Below are positions 22,764 to 34,225 of a stretch of DNA of 64,000 nt, one piece after another (the first letter of the stretch is position 1; each line of letters opens with the position of its first letter). The position numbers and the translations under genes were made by a program. The notes under the pieces are model-generated. The model saw nothing but the letters and a program-made list of their open reading frames with translations. It was not told where the DNA came from and searched no databases. The stretch is taken from assembly GCA_010405405.1 (NCBI GenBank), contig MU004235.1:1812157-1876156 (forward strand), given 5' to 3'. Origin of the DNA: Microthyrium microscopicum. Its lineage: Eukaryota > Ascomycota > Dothideomycetes > Microthyriales > Microthyriaceae.

Positions 22764-25700
22764 GGAGAGATTGATAAAAAGTGGTAGCCTGTTGGATTAA
22801 GTCTACTAGACACTCAGCAGGTATAAAGTGGCTGTCCAGGATTAGTGTTTGGTGCTTGGAAGCGAAACGAACAGAGTAAGGAGGTCTTGAGTTATAGCCG
22901 ATCAGAGAAAGCAATCAAGCAATTGACAGCTATCTTGTTGAATCAGAAGGACGTTATCAAATACACACCACACCCTCAGATCAAGGAATGGATAAAGCTT
23001 TGGGTAATGCCTTGGGTGATCCAGCAGAACCGGTCGTGAAGTCGCCCTATGAGTTGGATCCAAAGTACTGGGAAATCAACATGCGCTGATGAAAGCAGAG
23101 TGGTCGCATTAGGTGTAGTCCGGTATGCAAAGTGCTGCAGCTACATGGGGGAAGTATGCTATGTTTTTTGACCTGATGGTTGTCTTGCCAATTAAGTTGG
23201 TATATCTGGCCATCGTGACAGCCAACTTATGCCCAGTCAGGTCCGGCCATCCGCTCGGTGAAGCAACAGGACTTAGCGGCTTGATATGAAAACTAAAGTT
23301 ATCGTAGATTCTGAACTGCTTAGCTGGATTGCTATCGCATGACTTGCAGAGCCGCAGATCCGGTCGGATTTGCGAACCATGAGGCAAATCTATTGGTGCT
23401 GGATCATGCGTCCACGAGGCAGCTTTTGGTGACGAGGCAGTGCTTTGTACCTAAGTTCTGCCTACTTTGGTACCCAAAGATAATTCATATCGTTCTTCTC
23501 CTCTTCGGATCTTGATGCATATGAAAGGGCGATATTCTTCTTGATGTTGAGCTCAAACATCGTACCTTGCTTCGACTCCTCTTTCCTCCGCCCGCGATAT
23601 GCAACTACGACTCTCTGCACTAGCCAAATCCGGCAGTCTCATCAGCAACCTCTACAGTAGACTTCTTTTCCGCCTGTCCTGAGGTAGGTGCTAGAAGTTA
23701 TTTTGAGATAAGAAGTTGTAAACCCTTTCAAAATCAAAGGCTCTGAAGAAATCCATAACTCCTTTGCTAGGGAAACCCAGAGATACCCTGTGAGGCTGAC
23801 CGGTCGCATTTGGCCCAATCGAGACAGCTTGAATGTACACAGCCTTGACAGCCCCACCACACTCGCTTTATGCACACTGTACAACATTCCTACTTGCGGC
23901 CAATTGATTTGACCGGTAGACTTGTCAAGCTAAGGAACGATATGCAAATGCTCCCAAGCAGTCTACGATCTATGGACCATGAACCATGCCGACAGTTCTG
24001 ATACCCAGTAGTGACACGAAGATGTAGGAATGAGTGAATCGAGAATATACATGAACCATGATCGATCAGGCTGAAGTGTTCCATGTATATCGACTGGCCT
24101 TTTAATGGACGAAGAACTCGTCTTTTGAAGTTCTTAGTCTCTTCGCGGGAGTATTTGTCTCTGTTAGAAATCGAGACTATCAAGAGCCTCCATAGTATAT
24201 TATTACTGCTAATAACCTCTCGCAGCCTTGTTCCGCTCAGTTGGAAATCCAATCATCATGTATTGGGATACTTGTCTCGGATCCTCTATCCGGGCCGGTC
24301 CATTAAGGTTGGACAAGTGGAAATTCTGCTTCTCCAGCGAATGTTGTTATCTTAAGCCCAAGTTCGTCTGACATTATATTTTATCGCCCGACGTGGGACT
24401 TCAAGCTGGTTGAAGACACGGGGCGATATCATACACCGCCGGTGCAAGATACTTTCCACGATTACCCTTACAATGAAATCCTTCTCACTTATGTATGTGA
24501 CTGTTTTCGGATGACTTTGTTGTATACCTGTCCCTGAACATCAGGCATTTTCCAGAAGTCTTATGCTCGGCTTTTGTCCTCTCCCACAAGAACACAGTGC
24601 ATGTAGTGGACGATTCAGTTCAATCACAAATGATGGTGACTCGAGGGCTCGTTAGAATATCAGACACAGTGTCAAGAAACCCTTCATACATGCTTTTATG
24701 CAAAATGTTGTCTGAATAATGGGACGAGTCAGGCAGAGAAGCAACGTTCCATCGTTGATGCTTCCATAACATTGAATCATCACTGTGACTTCAAGCACTA
24801 TTGTAATCTATCTCCTGCCTGTGCTCGCTACAAATGTGTTGGATGTTACTTGCTCTTTATTTTGCCATCGATCGGCCACATTCGACTGATCAACCGGGGT
24901 GAAAAGTGAGGCGGTCAAACGCGTCGCGACCAATGGCTGAAACCACGATGCGGTTATCTAGCCATGCTTTCACTCCACTTCGGCAGTTGAAAGCCGAGTA
25001 AGCGAAGCATTCAATGTGCGTCATGGGTACGATCATGGTAGGATGAGGCCACCTAAATTGTTGGATGCGCAGTTGTGTCTAGCTTGACCTTCTCCTACTA
25101 CTTGATCACTGAGGCTCTGCGCATTTCTAACCAGAGATATGGTATTTCAGTCACGCCGGTCAGGTCTGACTATTCTCGTAGATAAACACCTAGTATGTAT
25201 GTTCATTCTAATGGTTCTCATTTACGCGGCTTTTTAGCCTCGAAGATAGGGTCTTTGATATGTTGCAAAGGCGGAAATATCACTTTGAGCTGCGCGACTG
25301 CCTGAGGACTTGTTATTTTCTCGATACAGTCAATCAAAGACCTGCGTTGAGTTGATTCTGCTCGAACGGTGATCAAAAATGTCCAGGTTTCGCCAACTGT
25401 TTCGTATCGACACTGATACCAGCCCGCCATCACTGAGCAATACTCGACGCAACAGCGCTTGCCGCAACAGTCAGATCTACTTTTTCCTTGTTCTAACAAG
25501 TGAAATACATGATTTTCAAAATTCAATGATAGCATTGGCTCGATACACCCCATTGTGCAACATTCTAGGGAGGCCTTATTGGCTTTGTGCCAACTCTTTA
25601 CGTCATGCTTCTGTAGCAAGCTGTTGAGTGCAGCTACAACCTGAGTCTAGCATCTCAAGATGGGAGCATTCTTCACTGGGCGATTTTGCCGAAACCAGGA

Positions 25701-26558
25701 TAAGCGGGATTGTGTCTTCATAAGAAATGCCGTGATCAACCATGATTTCCGCTTTCGTTTGAGTGATTCCGGTAATTTACCACCTCATCAAATGTCTATT
25801 TTCAAGCACATGCTATGCACTAGAACGAAAAAGTATGTATGCGAGCATTCAGTTAATTTTCTCAAGATAGCCTTGTGTATCAAGGTTTCTGGTTTACTTA
25901 TGGCACCTAGATTGGAGATATCTTGTCTTGGGCCGTTGCCAGCATCAATGCAGCTCAAGTATTTAAACTTATCATTATATCAAAGATAAAGTTGAAATGA
26001 CGTTGATATTCGACTTGATTGATCGGGACATCTAATGGAAGAAAGCAATCTCTTACTTGGCGTAGATTGTATTTGAGGTTGTAGGATGGAGGACAGATAG
26101 GAGCACCTTTCACCCGTGCAAATGAATTCAGAGCGTGTAACAATTGAAGACAAAGGGGCCTTGAAGATGGCCCAGAAGTTTTGAAATTAATTTAACAGTC
26201 GCACCTTATCAGTGGACCTGATATTTGTTTTTCCCTGGTGTGATGGATCCTGCAGTCCGGTCAAGTTATTCTATACATTCCTTGACCAAGACACTGCACT
26301 GCCTTACCAGCTTTATCGGAGAAAAAAAGTCAAAATTGTCGAGAGGCATTAGTAATAACATTTGCGACAGCTCTCATCTTTCATATCTGGTCTCATTACT
26401 GTAAACATCGGAAAATACCACTCCTTCTTCCAGCCTTTCAACATGCTCCCTGTGATCAATTTGCTCAATAAAGCGGACGACATCATATGTGTGCTAAAGA
26501 ACCTGGAAAACGATGGAGAGTATGTTATTACCTCGGACCTGTGGCAAAGCTTTCTGGG
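22764..26558. other. Gene-poor intergenic region, 3.8 kb
   Basis: Many short ORFs on both strands, none convincing except the fragment listed at 25218-25640. Composition is mixed, without RIP-type saturation. It separates the 874-aa gene from the GRE2-like reductase. Confidence 0.45.
25218..25640 (-). other. Cysteine-rich ORF fragment preceded by a splice acceptor
   Basis: An open frame of 140 residues on the minus strand begins right after a CTCAG acceptor-like site at 25641. It contains CCTMGCIEP, DCCGKRCCVEYC and GWYQCRYE and ends with a basic EAKKPRK. There is no in-frame ATG near its start, and upstream segments at 25955-26143 have only a weak donor (GTAAGA). It could be the last exon of an unrecognised or decayed gene, possibly a regulator. 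I cannot connect it to a start. Confidence 0.25.
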
Positions 26559-27575
26559 CTAAACAGCAAGACTTTTCTCAAGTTCTTTTAAGCTCTTCAC
26601 AGCATCCACAACAGTCTCCTCGATCGTATGATATTTGATGCCCAGTACCTTTTCAGCCTTCGAACCGTCAAGAGTGTATACCGGAGGTAAAGGCTGATTT
26701 GCTTTGCCTTCAGGGGTAGAGTCGCGAAGCTCTGGAAATTTGTCTCGAATAATATCAACAAACTTTTGGTAGCTATAGTTACCACTGCAAACAATAAACC
26801 GCTGATTCGCAGCTTCCTCCGACTCATAAGCCTTCAAATGAGCTTGGGCGACGTCACGGGGATCTGTCCAGCAGTAAAAGGTGGTGTCCGGAACGGTCTT
26901 TTCACTGCCATTGAATAGGCGAAAAATATCGGCACTGGATGTGTTCAGCTTGTCCATGCTGTCGACAGAGTGGCGCAAAGGTCCGTAGACCATGGGTGGA
27001 CAAATTGTAGTGATGCTGAAGTTCGGCGATTCGTTCTTAACGAAATCCCAAGCCGCATGCTCTGCAAGAGTTTTGGACACTGAGTAAGCATTTGCCGGAT
27101 CAGTTGTATGAGCTTCTTCGATTGTCATTGGGTTCCAGTCTGCTTCAGTGTAATTGTAGCCCGGGCGAAGGCCCTTGTTGTAGTCCAGAATGCAAGAAAA
27201 CGAAGCAGTCATCACAACACGTTTGACTTTTGGGTTGAACTGCTTGATGGCTTTCAGCATGGAAAGAGTGCCGTTGCGAGCTGGTTCGAAGAGCTCCTTG
27301 TCGTAGTCTTTTGCATTGAGAATGAAAGGGCTGGCCATGTGGACTACACCGTCCACATCCTTGACGGCTTCGTCAAAGGCTCCAAGAACGGCGATGTTTG
27401 GCACTATCACGAAAGAAAGTGCATCACCATATTTGCCATGTGTTTTACGCACTTTTTTAGTGCTGTTTTCGGATCGCACGGCGGCACGTACGTTGTATCC
27501 AGCGCCTAGGAAAGCGTCTAGAACGTGGGCGCCGATGAAACCGGAGGCTCCACTGATGAGGATTGTTTTGGTCAT
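26559..27575 (-). CDS. NAD(P)-dependent extended SDR, GRE2/dihydroflavonol-reductase-like
   Basis: Intronless, 338 residues, the usual length of the family. A Rossmann motif GASGFIGAHV spans residues 9-18, DGVVHMASPF sits near 75-84, the catalytic Tyr-x3-Lys is Y164-K168 (YSVSK), and Ser is at 125 or 127. A substrate-loop block CPPMVYGPL is also present. Relatives reduce methylglyoxal, isovaleraldehyde and assorted ketones with NADPH in the cytosol (yeast Gre2) or flavanonols in plants. It is transcribed divergently from an aldehyde dehydrogenase at 28866, so the pair may handle related carbonyl compounds. A TATAAA lies on the minus strand near 27770, about 190 nt upstream. Confidence 0.93.
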   Translation of the reverse strand: MTKTILISGASGFIGAHVLDAFLGAGYNVRAAVRSENSTKKVRKTHGKYGDALSFVIVPNIAVLGAFDEAVKDVDGVVHMASPFILNAKDYDKELFEPARNGTLSMLKAIKQFNPKVKRVVMTASFSCILDYNKGLRPGYNYTEADWNPMTIEEAHTTDPANAYSVSKTLAEHAAWDFVKNESPNFSITTICPPMVYGPLRHSVDSMDKLNTSSADIFRLFNGSEKTVPDTTFYCWTDPRDVAQAHLKAYESEEAANQRFIVCSGNYSYQKFVDIIRDKFPELRDSTPEGKANQPLPPVYTLDGSKAEKVLGIKYHTIEETVVDAVKSLKELEKSLAV

Positions 27576-28865
27576 TTTGACAAGGTCTGTAGCGCAGCGA
27601 ATACGACAGGTCTTGACAATAATGTGCTGCGTGATGCTCAGGATTGAAAAGATGATGAGCTATGTGAAGACGGGAGAATATTGTTAGACAAGACGATGCC
27701 TTTTCCCAGTGAAGTCTCAGATAACTAACGGAATAATGAAGCTAAATCTGTCGGAGGCGTTTATATCTATAGAGCCGAATGAGAAGATGACTGAGTTAAT
27801 AGACAGTTCAAATTTTGCCGTGGTGGCTGATCTTATATTCGGTTCTCGTTTCGCAGGGGCATTCTCTTTCCCACGATACAGGCCACATCTGTTGCAACCA
27901 GCACAAGGAACCCATCAATAGCTTGCTAAAACTCCTCTTATCAAAGAGATACGCTGGATGACATCAACTTCGCATAGCCCATCAGTGATGATTAGACATT
28001 TTATCTTCGGCATAGCCAGCTCAGAATGCTCTAATCCCAGAATTTGAGGTAGAGCCTTGTACAAAGACTGAAAACAGGTTTTATGGCAGGATCCGGCAGT
28101 TCAAAACCTCACGGAGTACTCCATTGCAGAACCATGGTTTTGCCAAGCTGTCGCTTAATACCCAAGAGATTCATGCTGCTCCCATATTGGGAAGTTGCAG
28201 GGTTTGTTTTTAAGCCTTACAAATGAGCGTTTTCCCTCCACACAAACATGATGTGTCGATCATATCTCAACTGTCCAAATAATCCTTGAGACTATGCCGA
28301 AATGGCGTGTTGTCTGGATTTTACTTCGTATTCGTTTTGGTACGGCCTGTTGGCATCCTAATTTGTATTAACGCAGCTGAAGTCGATGTGTTTCTGAACT
28401 CACATATACCATATGCCATTGACTTTGAGCTTGGTGACATCATTTTGATTGAAGGATTCTCGCTGCATAGACGACGACGACTAAGAGAGCTGACGGTAGG
28501 TCGCAATGAGTCAATCGAAATCGAGTGTTGTGAAATTGACATGGTGATAATATTTTGCGTCAACATGACAGCAACATGTGAACTTTCTAAGCGAAGATTT
28601 CGAGGATGACAGCTGATAGCTGACCTCTCAGACTGATCGCAATCAGAACGAAGCAAGGAGCCAGGTTCTGAAAGCTATCAGTGGGAATACCATGTTGGCA
28701 TACATGCAGAAAATCCGAACATACCGTAGCTAGATCTGACGTGTATAAATATAGAGACCCAGTCAGACGAACATTTGACTTCTTTAATATCGAACCATCA
28801 TCTGAATTAACGCAAATCTTGTGAACCAATCTTAACCAAGATCAGAATCTCACAACAACGAAACT
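27576..28865. other. Divergent promoter region, 1.3 kb
   Basis: Head-to-head region between the reductase and the dehydrogenase. Small ORFs at 28286-28609 and on the opposite strand are unsupported. It has a clear TATA element on the right side (28744-28753). Confidence 0.5.
28744..28753 (+). promoter_or_regulatory. TATA box of the aldehyde dehydrogenase gene
   Basis: TATAAATATA lies 112 nt before the ATG at 28866, a usual distance for a fungal gene with a 60-80 nt leader. Confidence 0.5.
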
Positions 28866-30242
28866 ATGGCACCAGAATCCCACTTCAAGACCATCAACCC
28901 AGCCAATGGGGAGCTGATCAAGTCCTTCCCATCGGCTAATGACGAGGAAGTCCACGCCGCCCTCGACAAAGCGCACGAAGTCTACACCAAGGACTGGCGC
29001 CATCGCTCTGTGGAAGATCGATGCAAGATCATGGGCAAAGCAGCCGAGCTAATGCGCCAGCGTAAACAAGAGCTGGTAGAACTCGCCGTCCTGGAGATGG
29101 GCAAGACTATCGCCGGCATGCAGTGGGAAGTGGACCTCTCCGCTGATATACTTGCGTACTACGCGGACCATGGTTCCGAGTTTCTCGCACCAAAGCCGCT
29201 ACCAGACGCTCCCGGCGCTGTCGTAGTCTCGGACCCCATTGGCGTCGTACTGGCCATTGAGCCATGGAACTTTCCATACTATCAGATTGCTCGCGTCGCC
29301 GGTCCACAGCTCGTCGTTGGCAATACTGTTTTACTCAAGCATGCAGCTTCCGTGCCACAATGCGCTCTTGCAGTTGAGAAGCTGTTCGTTGATGCTGGCG
29401 CGCCACCAGGCGTGTACACAAATTTGTTTTGCTCGATCTCCCAAGTCAATGATCTCATTGTCGACTCTCGTGTGCGCGGCATTACTCTGACGGGCAGCGA
29501 ACGGGCTGGAGCATCTGTTGCCGAGCTTGCTGGGCGCAATCTCAAGAAAGTCGTTTTGGAGCTGGGCGGATCCGATCCACTTATCGTGTTGGAAGACGCA
29601 CCTCTTCAAGATGCAATTGAGACAGGCGTCAACATGCGGCTATTTTCCATGGGCCAGGCATGTACGGCTACCAAGCGCTTCATTGTTGTTGGCAAGGAGC
29701 GTGGCCAGATTTTTGCTGAAGGAGTTGTAAAGAAGTTTGCCGAATTGAATGCTGGTGATCCAATGGATCCAAAAACTACGCTTGGGCCTTTGTATGCTGA
29801 AGCAGGTCTCAAGGGACTCCTCGAGCAGGTGGAAGAAGCCAGAGCGGCGGGTGCGACTGTTGTCTGTGGTGGTGGAAAGATCGATCGTCCGGGATTTTAC
29901 ATGGAGCCGGCTCTAATCACCAACATCGATCGGAAAAACCCTCTGTTTATGAAAGAGACTTTTGGTCCCATTGCATCGCTGTATGTTGTCGATAACGAGG
30001 AAGAGGCAATTGAGCTAGCCAACGCGACACCCTACGGTTTGGCTTCGATTGTCTACTCTTCAAACCACGAGCGTGCCCAGAAAGTGGCTAGACAGATTGA
30101 AGCTGGTATGGTCTTCATCAACCAGATGTTTACTACTCAGCCTAACTTGCCATTTGGAGGCGTAAAGAATTCTGGTTTCGGGAGAGAACTGTCTGAATTG
30201 GGTATCAATGAATTTATCAACAAGAAGCTTATTAAAGCTTGA
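28866..30242 (+). CDS. NAD(P)-dependent aldehyde dehydrogenase, Sad/YneI-type succinate-semialdehyde dehydrogenase
   Basis: Intronless, 458 residues, full length for the short Sad-like branch of the ALDH superfamily. Visible motifs are IEPWNFPYYQ with the oxyanion-hole Asn135, LLKHA with cofactor-binding Lys158, LELGGSDP with general base Glu232, and SMGQACTATKR with nucleophile Cys266. A late PFGGVKNSGFGREL block is also present. Family members oxidise succinate semialdehyde to succinate, the last step of GABA degradation, and some accept other aldehydes. The protein looks closer to bacterial Sad/YneI than to longer eukaryotic mitochondrial SSADH, with no mitochondrial presequence. It shares a divergent promoter with the GRE2-like reductase. 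Confidence 0.93.
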   Translation: MAPESHFKTINPANGELIKSFPSANDEEVHAALDKAHEVYTKDWRHRSVEDRCKIMGKAAELMRQRKQELVELAVLEMGKTIAGMQWEVDLSADILAYYADHGSEFLAPKPLPDAPGAVVVSDPIGVVLAIEPWNFPYYQIARVAGPQLVVGNTVLLKHAASVPQCALAVEKLFVDAGAPPGVYTNLFCSISQVNDLIVDSRVRGITLTGSERAGASVAELAGRNLKKVVLELGGSDPLIVLEDAPLQDAIETGVNMRLFSMGQACTATKRFIVVGKERGQIFAEGVVKKFAELNAGDPMDPKTTLGPLYAEAGLKGLLEQVEEARAAGATVVCGGGKIDRPGFYMEPALITNIDRKNPLFMKETFGPIASLYVVDNEEEAIELANATPYGLASIVYSSNHERAQKVARQIEAGMVFINQMFTTQPNLPFGGVKNSGFGRELSELGINEFINKKLIKA

Positions 30243-32348
30243 GGCTTTGTGAAATTGGTTGTTGATTATGAATCTTGACGTTTATGCACTCGGAAATGAA
30301 CAATTTTGTATTTCTGTCAAGTAGTGCTCTCGCTGTATGCTAATACTAAGAAATACATCTCTCAAATCTGATCGTGTCTTGCCCGTCTTGCCACTGGCCA
30401 TCTCCAATGACCTAAGAAGAGTATGGAGTCTGAGGGGTAGCCATGCTTGTCGATAATAAGGTCATAGTACATGAGAAAGTTTTCAAATATCATTAGACAA
30501 GGTACTGAGCGCAAATCTTGGACTACTGTTGTTTGCCGAATGGAAAGCACTTGCCGGTGTGTTACCCGTAGGTTCCACCAGCACGAAAGAAGCTGAGCAT
30601 TTGCAGAAGCCGTTGATTGGTCGAAACCAAGTTCAACTGCTTTGAAGGAAGCTTTCTATTGGCTGATAAGCGCCATGGAGAGTACTAGCGTAACACACTC
30701 AATAGCTCGCTCTTTTCAACAGTTGGAACATTGAACGTTGCGGAAATGCGATCAGTACGATACATTTAGCTTGGTTCAATTTAGCGCTGCCCACCAGATG
30801 GCAAGATAGTTGAGCAAGCCAGAAGCAAATCGGTGAGCCTCAACAAAACGTGGACTTTTGCAGCCGCTACTGCCGAGAATCTAGTTAGGAAATCCTGGCT
30901 TAAGGCTTCAATGTTGACAAGAAGAAATCAAAGATACTAAGAGCTGACATGCTTCAAAATCTAGAATGAAGACTTTTTATCTACTACAAAGTAGGTGGGC
31001 TTTAAAGGTGAAGTTTTCATCCATCTCACGAAATTAATACGCTCCCAGCCATAGATCCAGTATGGACTAGATTCAGTGCCTAAACCTTCTAGCATTATTG
31101 CACTAAGGTTTGGCAATAGGAGCCACGCAGAGATATCTCTAAGAAGCATATCATACGCGTTCCCGATTACAACCTCTTAGAGATACTAAAAATAGCACTG
31201 ACTATGGTCATGCTTGATTAGCCAAGTTAGTGTTGTATAGGAGCCTAGCCTAGGCATAGAACCAACATACAATCGTCGGATATTCGAAAAGACAAGCAAA
31301 GCAGATATATTATAATAGACGCCATTCACACCATAAACCTAATCACTTTCTGAATACCCCCTAGGTACGCGCCCGTACGTTCTTTCTCATGCATAGCTTT
31401 CCCATCCGTGATAGTAGAGAACTACGTGATGCTTAGCGAGTATTTTTCTAGATGCGATAGAGACTTCGCTAGCCAAGGCTCTCCATATTGCAAGCTTTTT
31501 AGTAAATGAACAGTCTTACTATAAGTCAGAGAAGAAAAAGGGAGGTAAAATTCTAGAAGATAAGCGAGTATCCAAGATTGCGTTCGGGGCGGGGCGGTAA
31601 TAACTACCTCAAGTGTTTGCAATGGTGCAACAGAGTATCCATTAAGATACTCACTATTATCTCTTTGGTATTTAACTAACTAGCTTTTGTGATAGTTGTG
31701 TTCCTATATTAGATTTTGCCCTATATGATGAGTACGCTTACAGACGAGGATAATATTCGGCAATCCTTTAGGTCGAGTATGGTTGATTATACTGCAAAGT
31801 AGTTCGGACGGTAAACTGAGCAAAGTGGGTTTTGGATGAGCCATGTGCAATATGAATGTGAAGTGCACTATGAAGAGAGGTTGGTACTCTAGTAAAGCAA
31901 TTGTCTACATTTGATGCTGGCGGCCAGTCGACTTTATAACTCGATCCTTCTGATCTAATCGTAAGAATAGATACAAGCACATAATCTAAACAATATACAT
32001 CCCTACACTCTCAGTCTAGTGGTTTACACTGCAAAGACCTTGTGGAGCCATAAAGCTTCGTCGATTTTCAGCCGTCCTGAGTTTCTGCCCTCATGGATGC
32101 TACCAACCAGAATGCTTCATGAATTGTTTCCTCATTCTTACGAGATCAAACGGACGGTAAACGCATGTGTGATCCCAAAGATATACTCCTGTTGTTGGAT
32201 AAAGCACATTTGATCGGAAAATTCAGTACAGCGCCAATGGAAATTATTTCAGGTACTATACTCCTGTATTGACATTATTGCCAAGTTTTCGATATTCAAC
32301 AACGAATACTCATTATGGATGTTTGAAAGAATATTATCATAGATGTGA
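30243..32348. other. Intergenic, 2.1 kb, no gene seen
   Basis: AT-leaning DNA with frequent stops between two convergent genes. Contains CCCCTAGGTACG near 31360. Short minus ORFs at 30961, 31422 and 31768 have no motifs. Confidence 0.5.
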
Positions 32349-33237
32349 CTAGAGAAATTGGGATGGCATGCCCAATCTGTCAAGACTATCTAGAGTTGCC
32401 ATATGGTCTTTCGCAATGCAGAAGTCAAAGGCTTCGAGGTTCTGTTTGATACGCTCCTCCTTCTCACTTCTCACCAATGGAACCCAGCCTTTCTGCAAAC
32501 AATAACGAATCAGAATTTGAGCAGGCGACTTCCCAATTCTTTCCGCAATATTCCCAAGCATTGGATCCCTCAACTTCTTGCCTCCCGTGAGGGGACTAAA
32601 AGCCTGGAGTACAATGCCTTGTGTACTGCAGTACTCAACCAAATCGCGCTGCTGTGTCCAAGGATGCAACTGCAACATTTAGTCATGTTTTGCTAAAACT
32701 CAGTGAGCTTACCAGTATCTGATTGACCGCCGGTGGCCAATAAGTAGCATACTCCTTCATCTCTTCTAAATGTTCCGTCAGGTAGTTGCTCACTCCAATC
32801 GCTTTAGCTTTGCCCTCTTCGTGCAGCTTTTCCAGTGCTAGCCATAACTCCTTGCGTTCCTTTGGTTTCAAACCATGAGGTGAATGAATGAGGAACAGGT
32901 CGACATATCCCTCTTCTCGGGGATCAATCTTTTGAACGCTTTGGAGAACACGAAGATAGGTTTTTCCTTTTCCAAGGCGCGGATAGCGCACCTTGGTCGT
33001 CACAAAGATGTCTTCCCGGGGTAGATTGCTTTGATGCAGAGCAAAACCCACTTCCTCCTCGTTTTGATAGATCTGGGCTGTGTCGATGAGGCGGTAGCCA
33101 GCGGAAAGAGCACAGAGACATGCTTGCGTGGTCTTAGGGCGATCAATTTCGTATACTCCGAAGCCGAGGATAGGCATCTGAGTACCAGAATCTCCAAGAG
33201 AGATTCTTGAGGTCAGCGTCAATTCGTCGTCCGCCAT
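32349..33237 (-). CDS. Aldo-keto reductase
   Basis: Exons 33237-32713 and 32669-32349 with a 43-nt intron give 281 residues. The (beta/alpha)8 AKR signature is complete: GYRLIDTAQIYQNEEEVG with catalytic Asp52 and Tyr57, TTKVRYP with Lys82, and LFLIHSPHG with His118. Exon 2 supplies LHPWTQQRDLVEYC, the conserved strand after the intron, and the cofactor loop VPLVRSEKEERIKQN. Members reduce aldehydes and ketones with NADPH; the short form resembles yeast YPR1/ARA2 and bacterial glyoxal reductases. In place of the usual IPKS the loop reads VPLVRS, so cofactor phosphate contacts may differ. Confidence 0.93.
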
Positions 33238-33701
33238 TTGTTTGGATTGTAGTTAAAATGCGCAGCGATATACGATGCTTCGTATGCGAATCATCCCATT
33301 TTATATGGCTGCTCATCTAGGAGGCTTAAATCAAAATTTCTAGTGCATTGACCGGGGTGTAATCCTTCGGGATTCGAGGCTCATACCTTCCCGATGCATG
33401 CTAGGATGACGGGATGGATTACATTCTTTTACTAAGACTTCTAATCTCTTTGTGTCACGCCGTGTCCCAGGCACAGCGTTGTGTAATCCAAGACCAAAAG
33501 AAGTCAGGCAGGCTTATGAAGGTAGGAATATACGGTGTTCTAGGCAGGAATGTTCATTTATTTGGAATGGACCAATGAGATAGCAAGGCACTACCATAAG
33601 GCTGCACGCAAGGCTGAGCATAGTTTGTGCGAGACCAAAAACTTGGTTGCGTTAAGTTGATCATATCTAACAATGGCAGTAAAGGAACTTGCTGGAATAT
33701 A
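33238..33701. other. Promoter of the aldo-keto reductase
   Basis: Spacer between the reductase start and the decayed oxidase. No ORF with support. Confidence 0.45.
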
Positions 33702-34225
33702 TTACATTGGTTGTAGACCTATCCATTTGTCGGCTGCTGGACGCCTTGATAGAATTTCAGTATTTTGCGTAAGAGCAAGAAGTTGCGAGATGGACATGTA
33801 CGGTGCATTATCCGAATATTCCGCCACGCTCATGGCATCCTTGGAAGGCTGGTTATTTTTACAAACTCTACCGCTCTTGACAGTCATCATTTCACCGTTG
33901 ACACCGGGTGTCACCCAGAGCAGGTTGGTAGGATCGTATTTGGTTTTGATTTCTGACAATTTAGGGTAATTCTTGCGCCAGAAAGCTTGTTTGTAGTTTG
34001 GCTCTTCATTTATTTGGTATCAAAATAAACTCGAGTGCTTTTGTTCGTACCTCATTGCCGTACACTCCAATCTTTGGATTGAGGGACGCTGGGATTTCGT
34101 CCATTGAGCTGCTAGATAAGAAAAAACGAATCGCGTTTGCTATAACCAGAGTACACATGCCATTCGCCGTGAGGTTTTCTGTTAGCAAACTTGACAACGA
34201 TAGAGCGATACCCGATTTCGTATGC
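33702..34225 (-). pseudogene. Decayed C-terminal part of a BBE-type FAD-linked oxidase
   Basis: On the minus strand one frame gives ASLNPKIGVYGNE, and another, shortly after, gives NYKQAFWRKNYPKLSEIKT followed by KYDPTNLLWVTPGVNGEMM and GRVC. Together these are the diagnostic ending of fungal berberine-bridge-type oxidases (an Asn-Glu pair, then FWG-x-NY, then KYDP-x-x-LFW). The two parts lie in different frames separated by at least one frameshift, and upstream I find stops and no flavin-binding half (no R-x-GGH or GGG-x-G motif). This is a broken host gene, probably once a secreted or cluster-encoded oxidase of about 500 residues. Confidence 0.75.

Noticed and set aside
22669-22914. Upstream 5' exon for the 874-aa gene
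   Set aside because: The only nearby donor/acceptor pair leaves a 31-nt intron, too short to trust.
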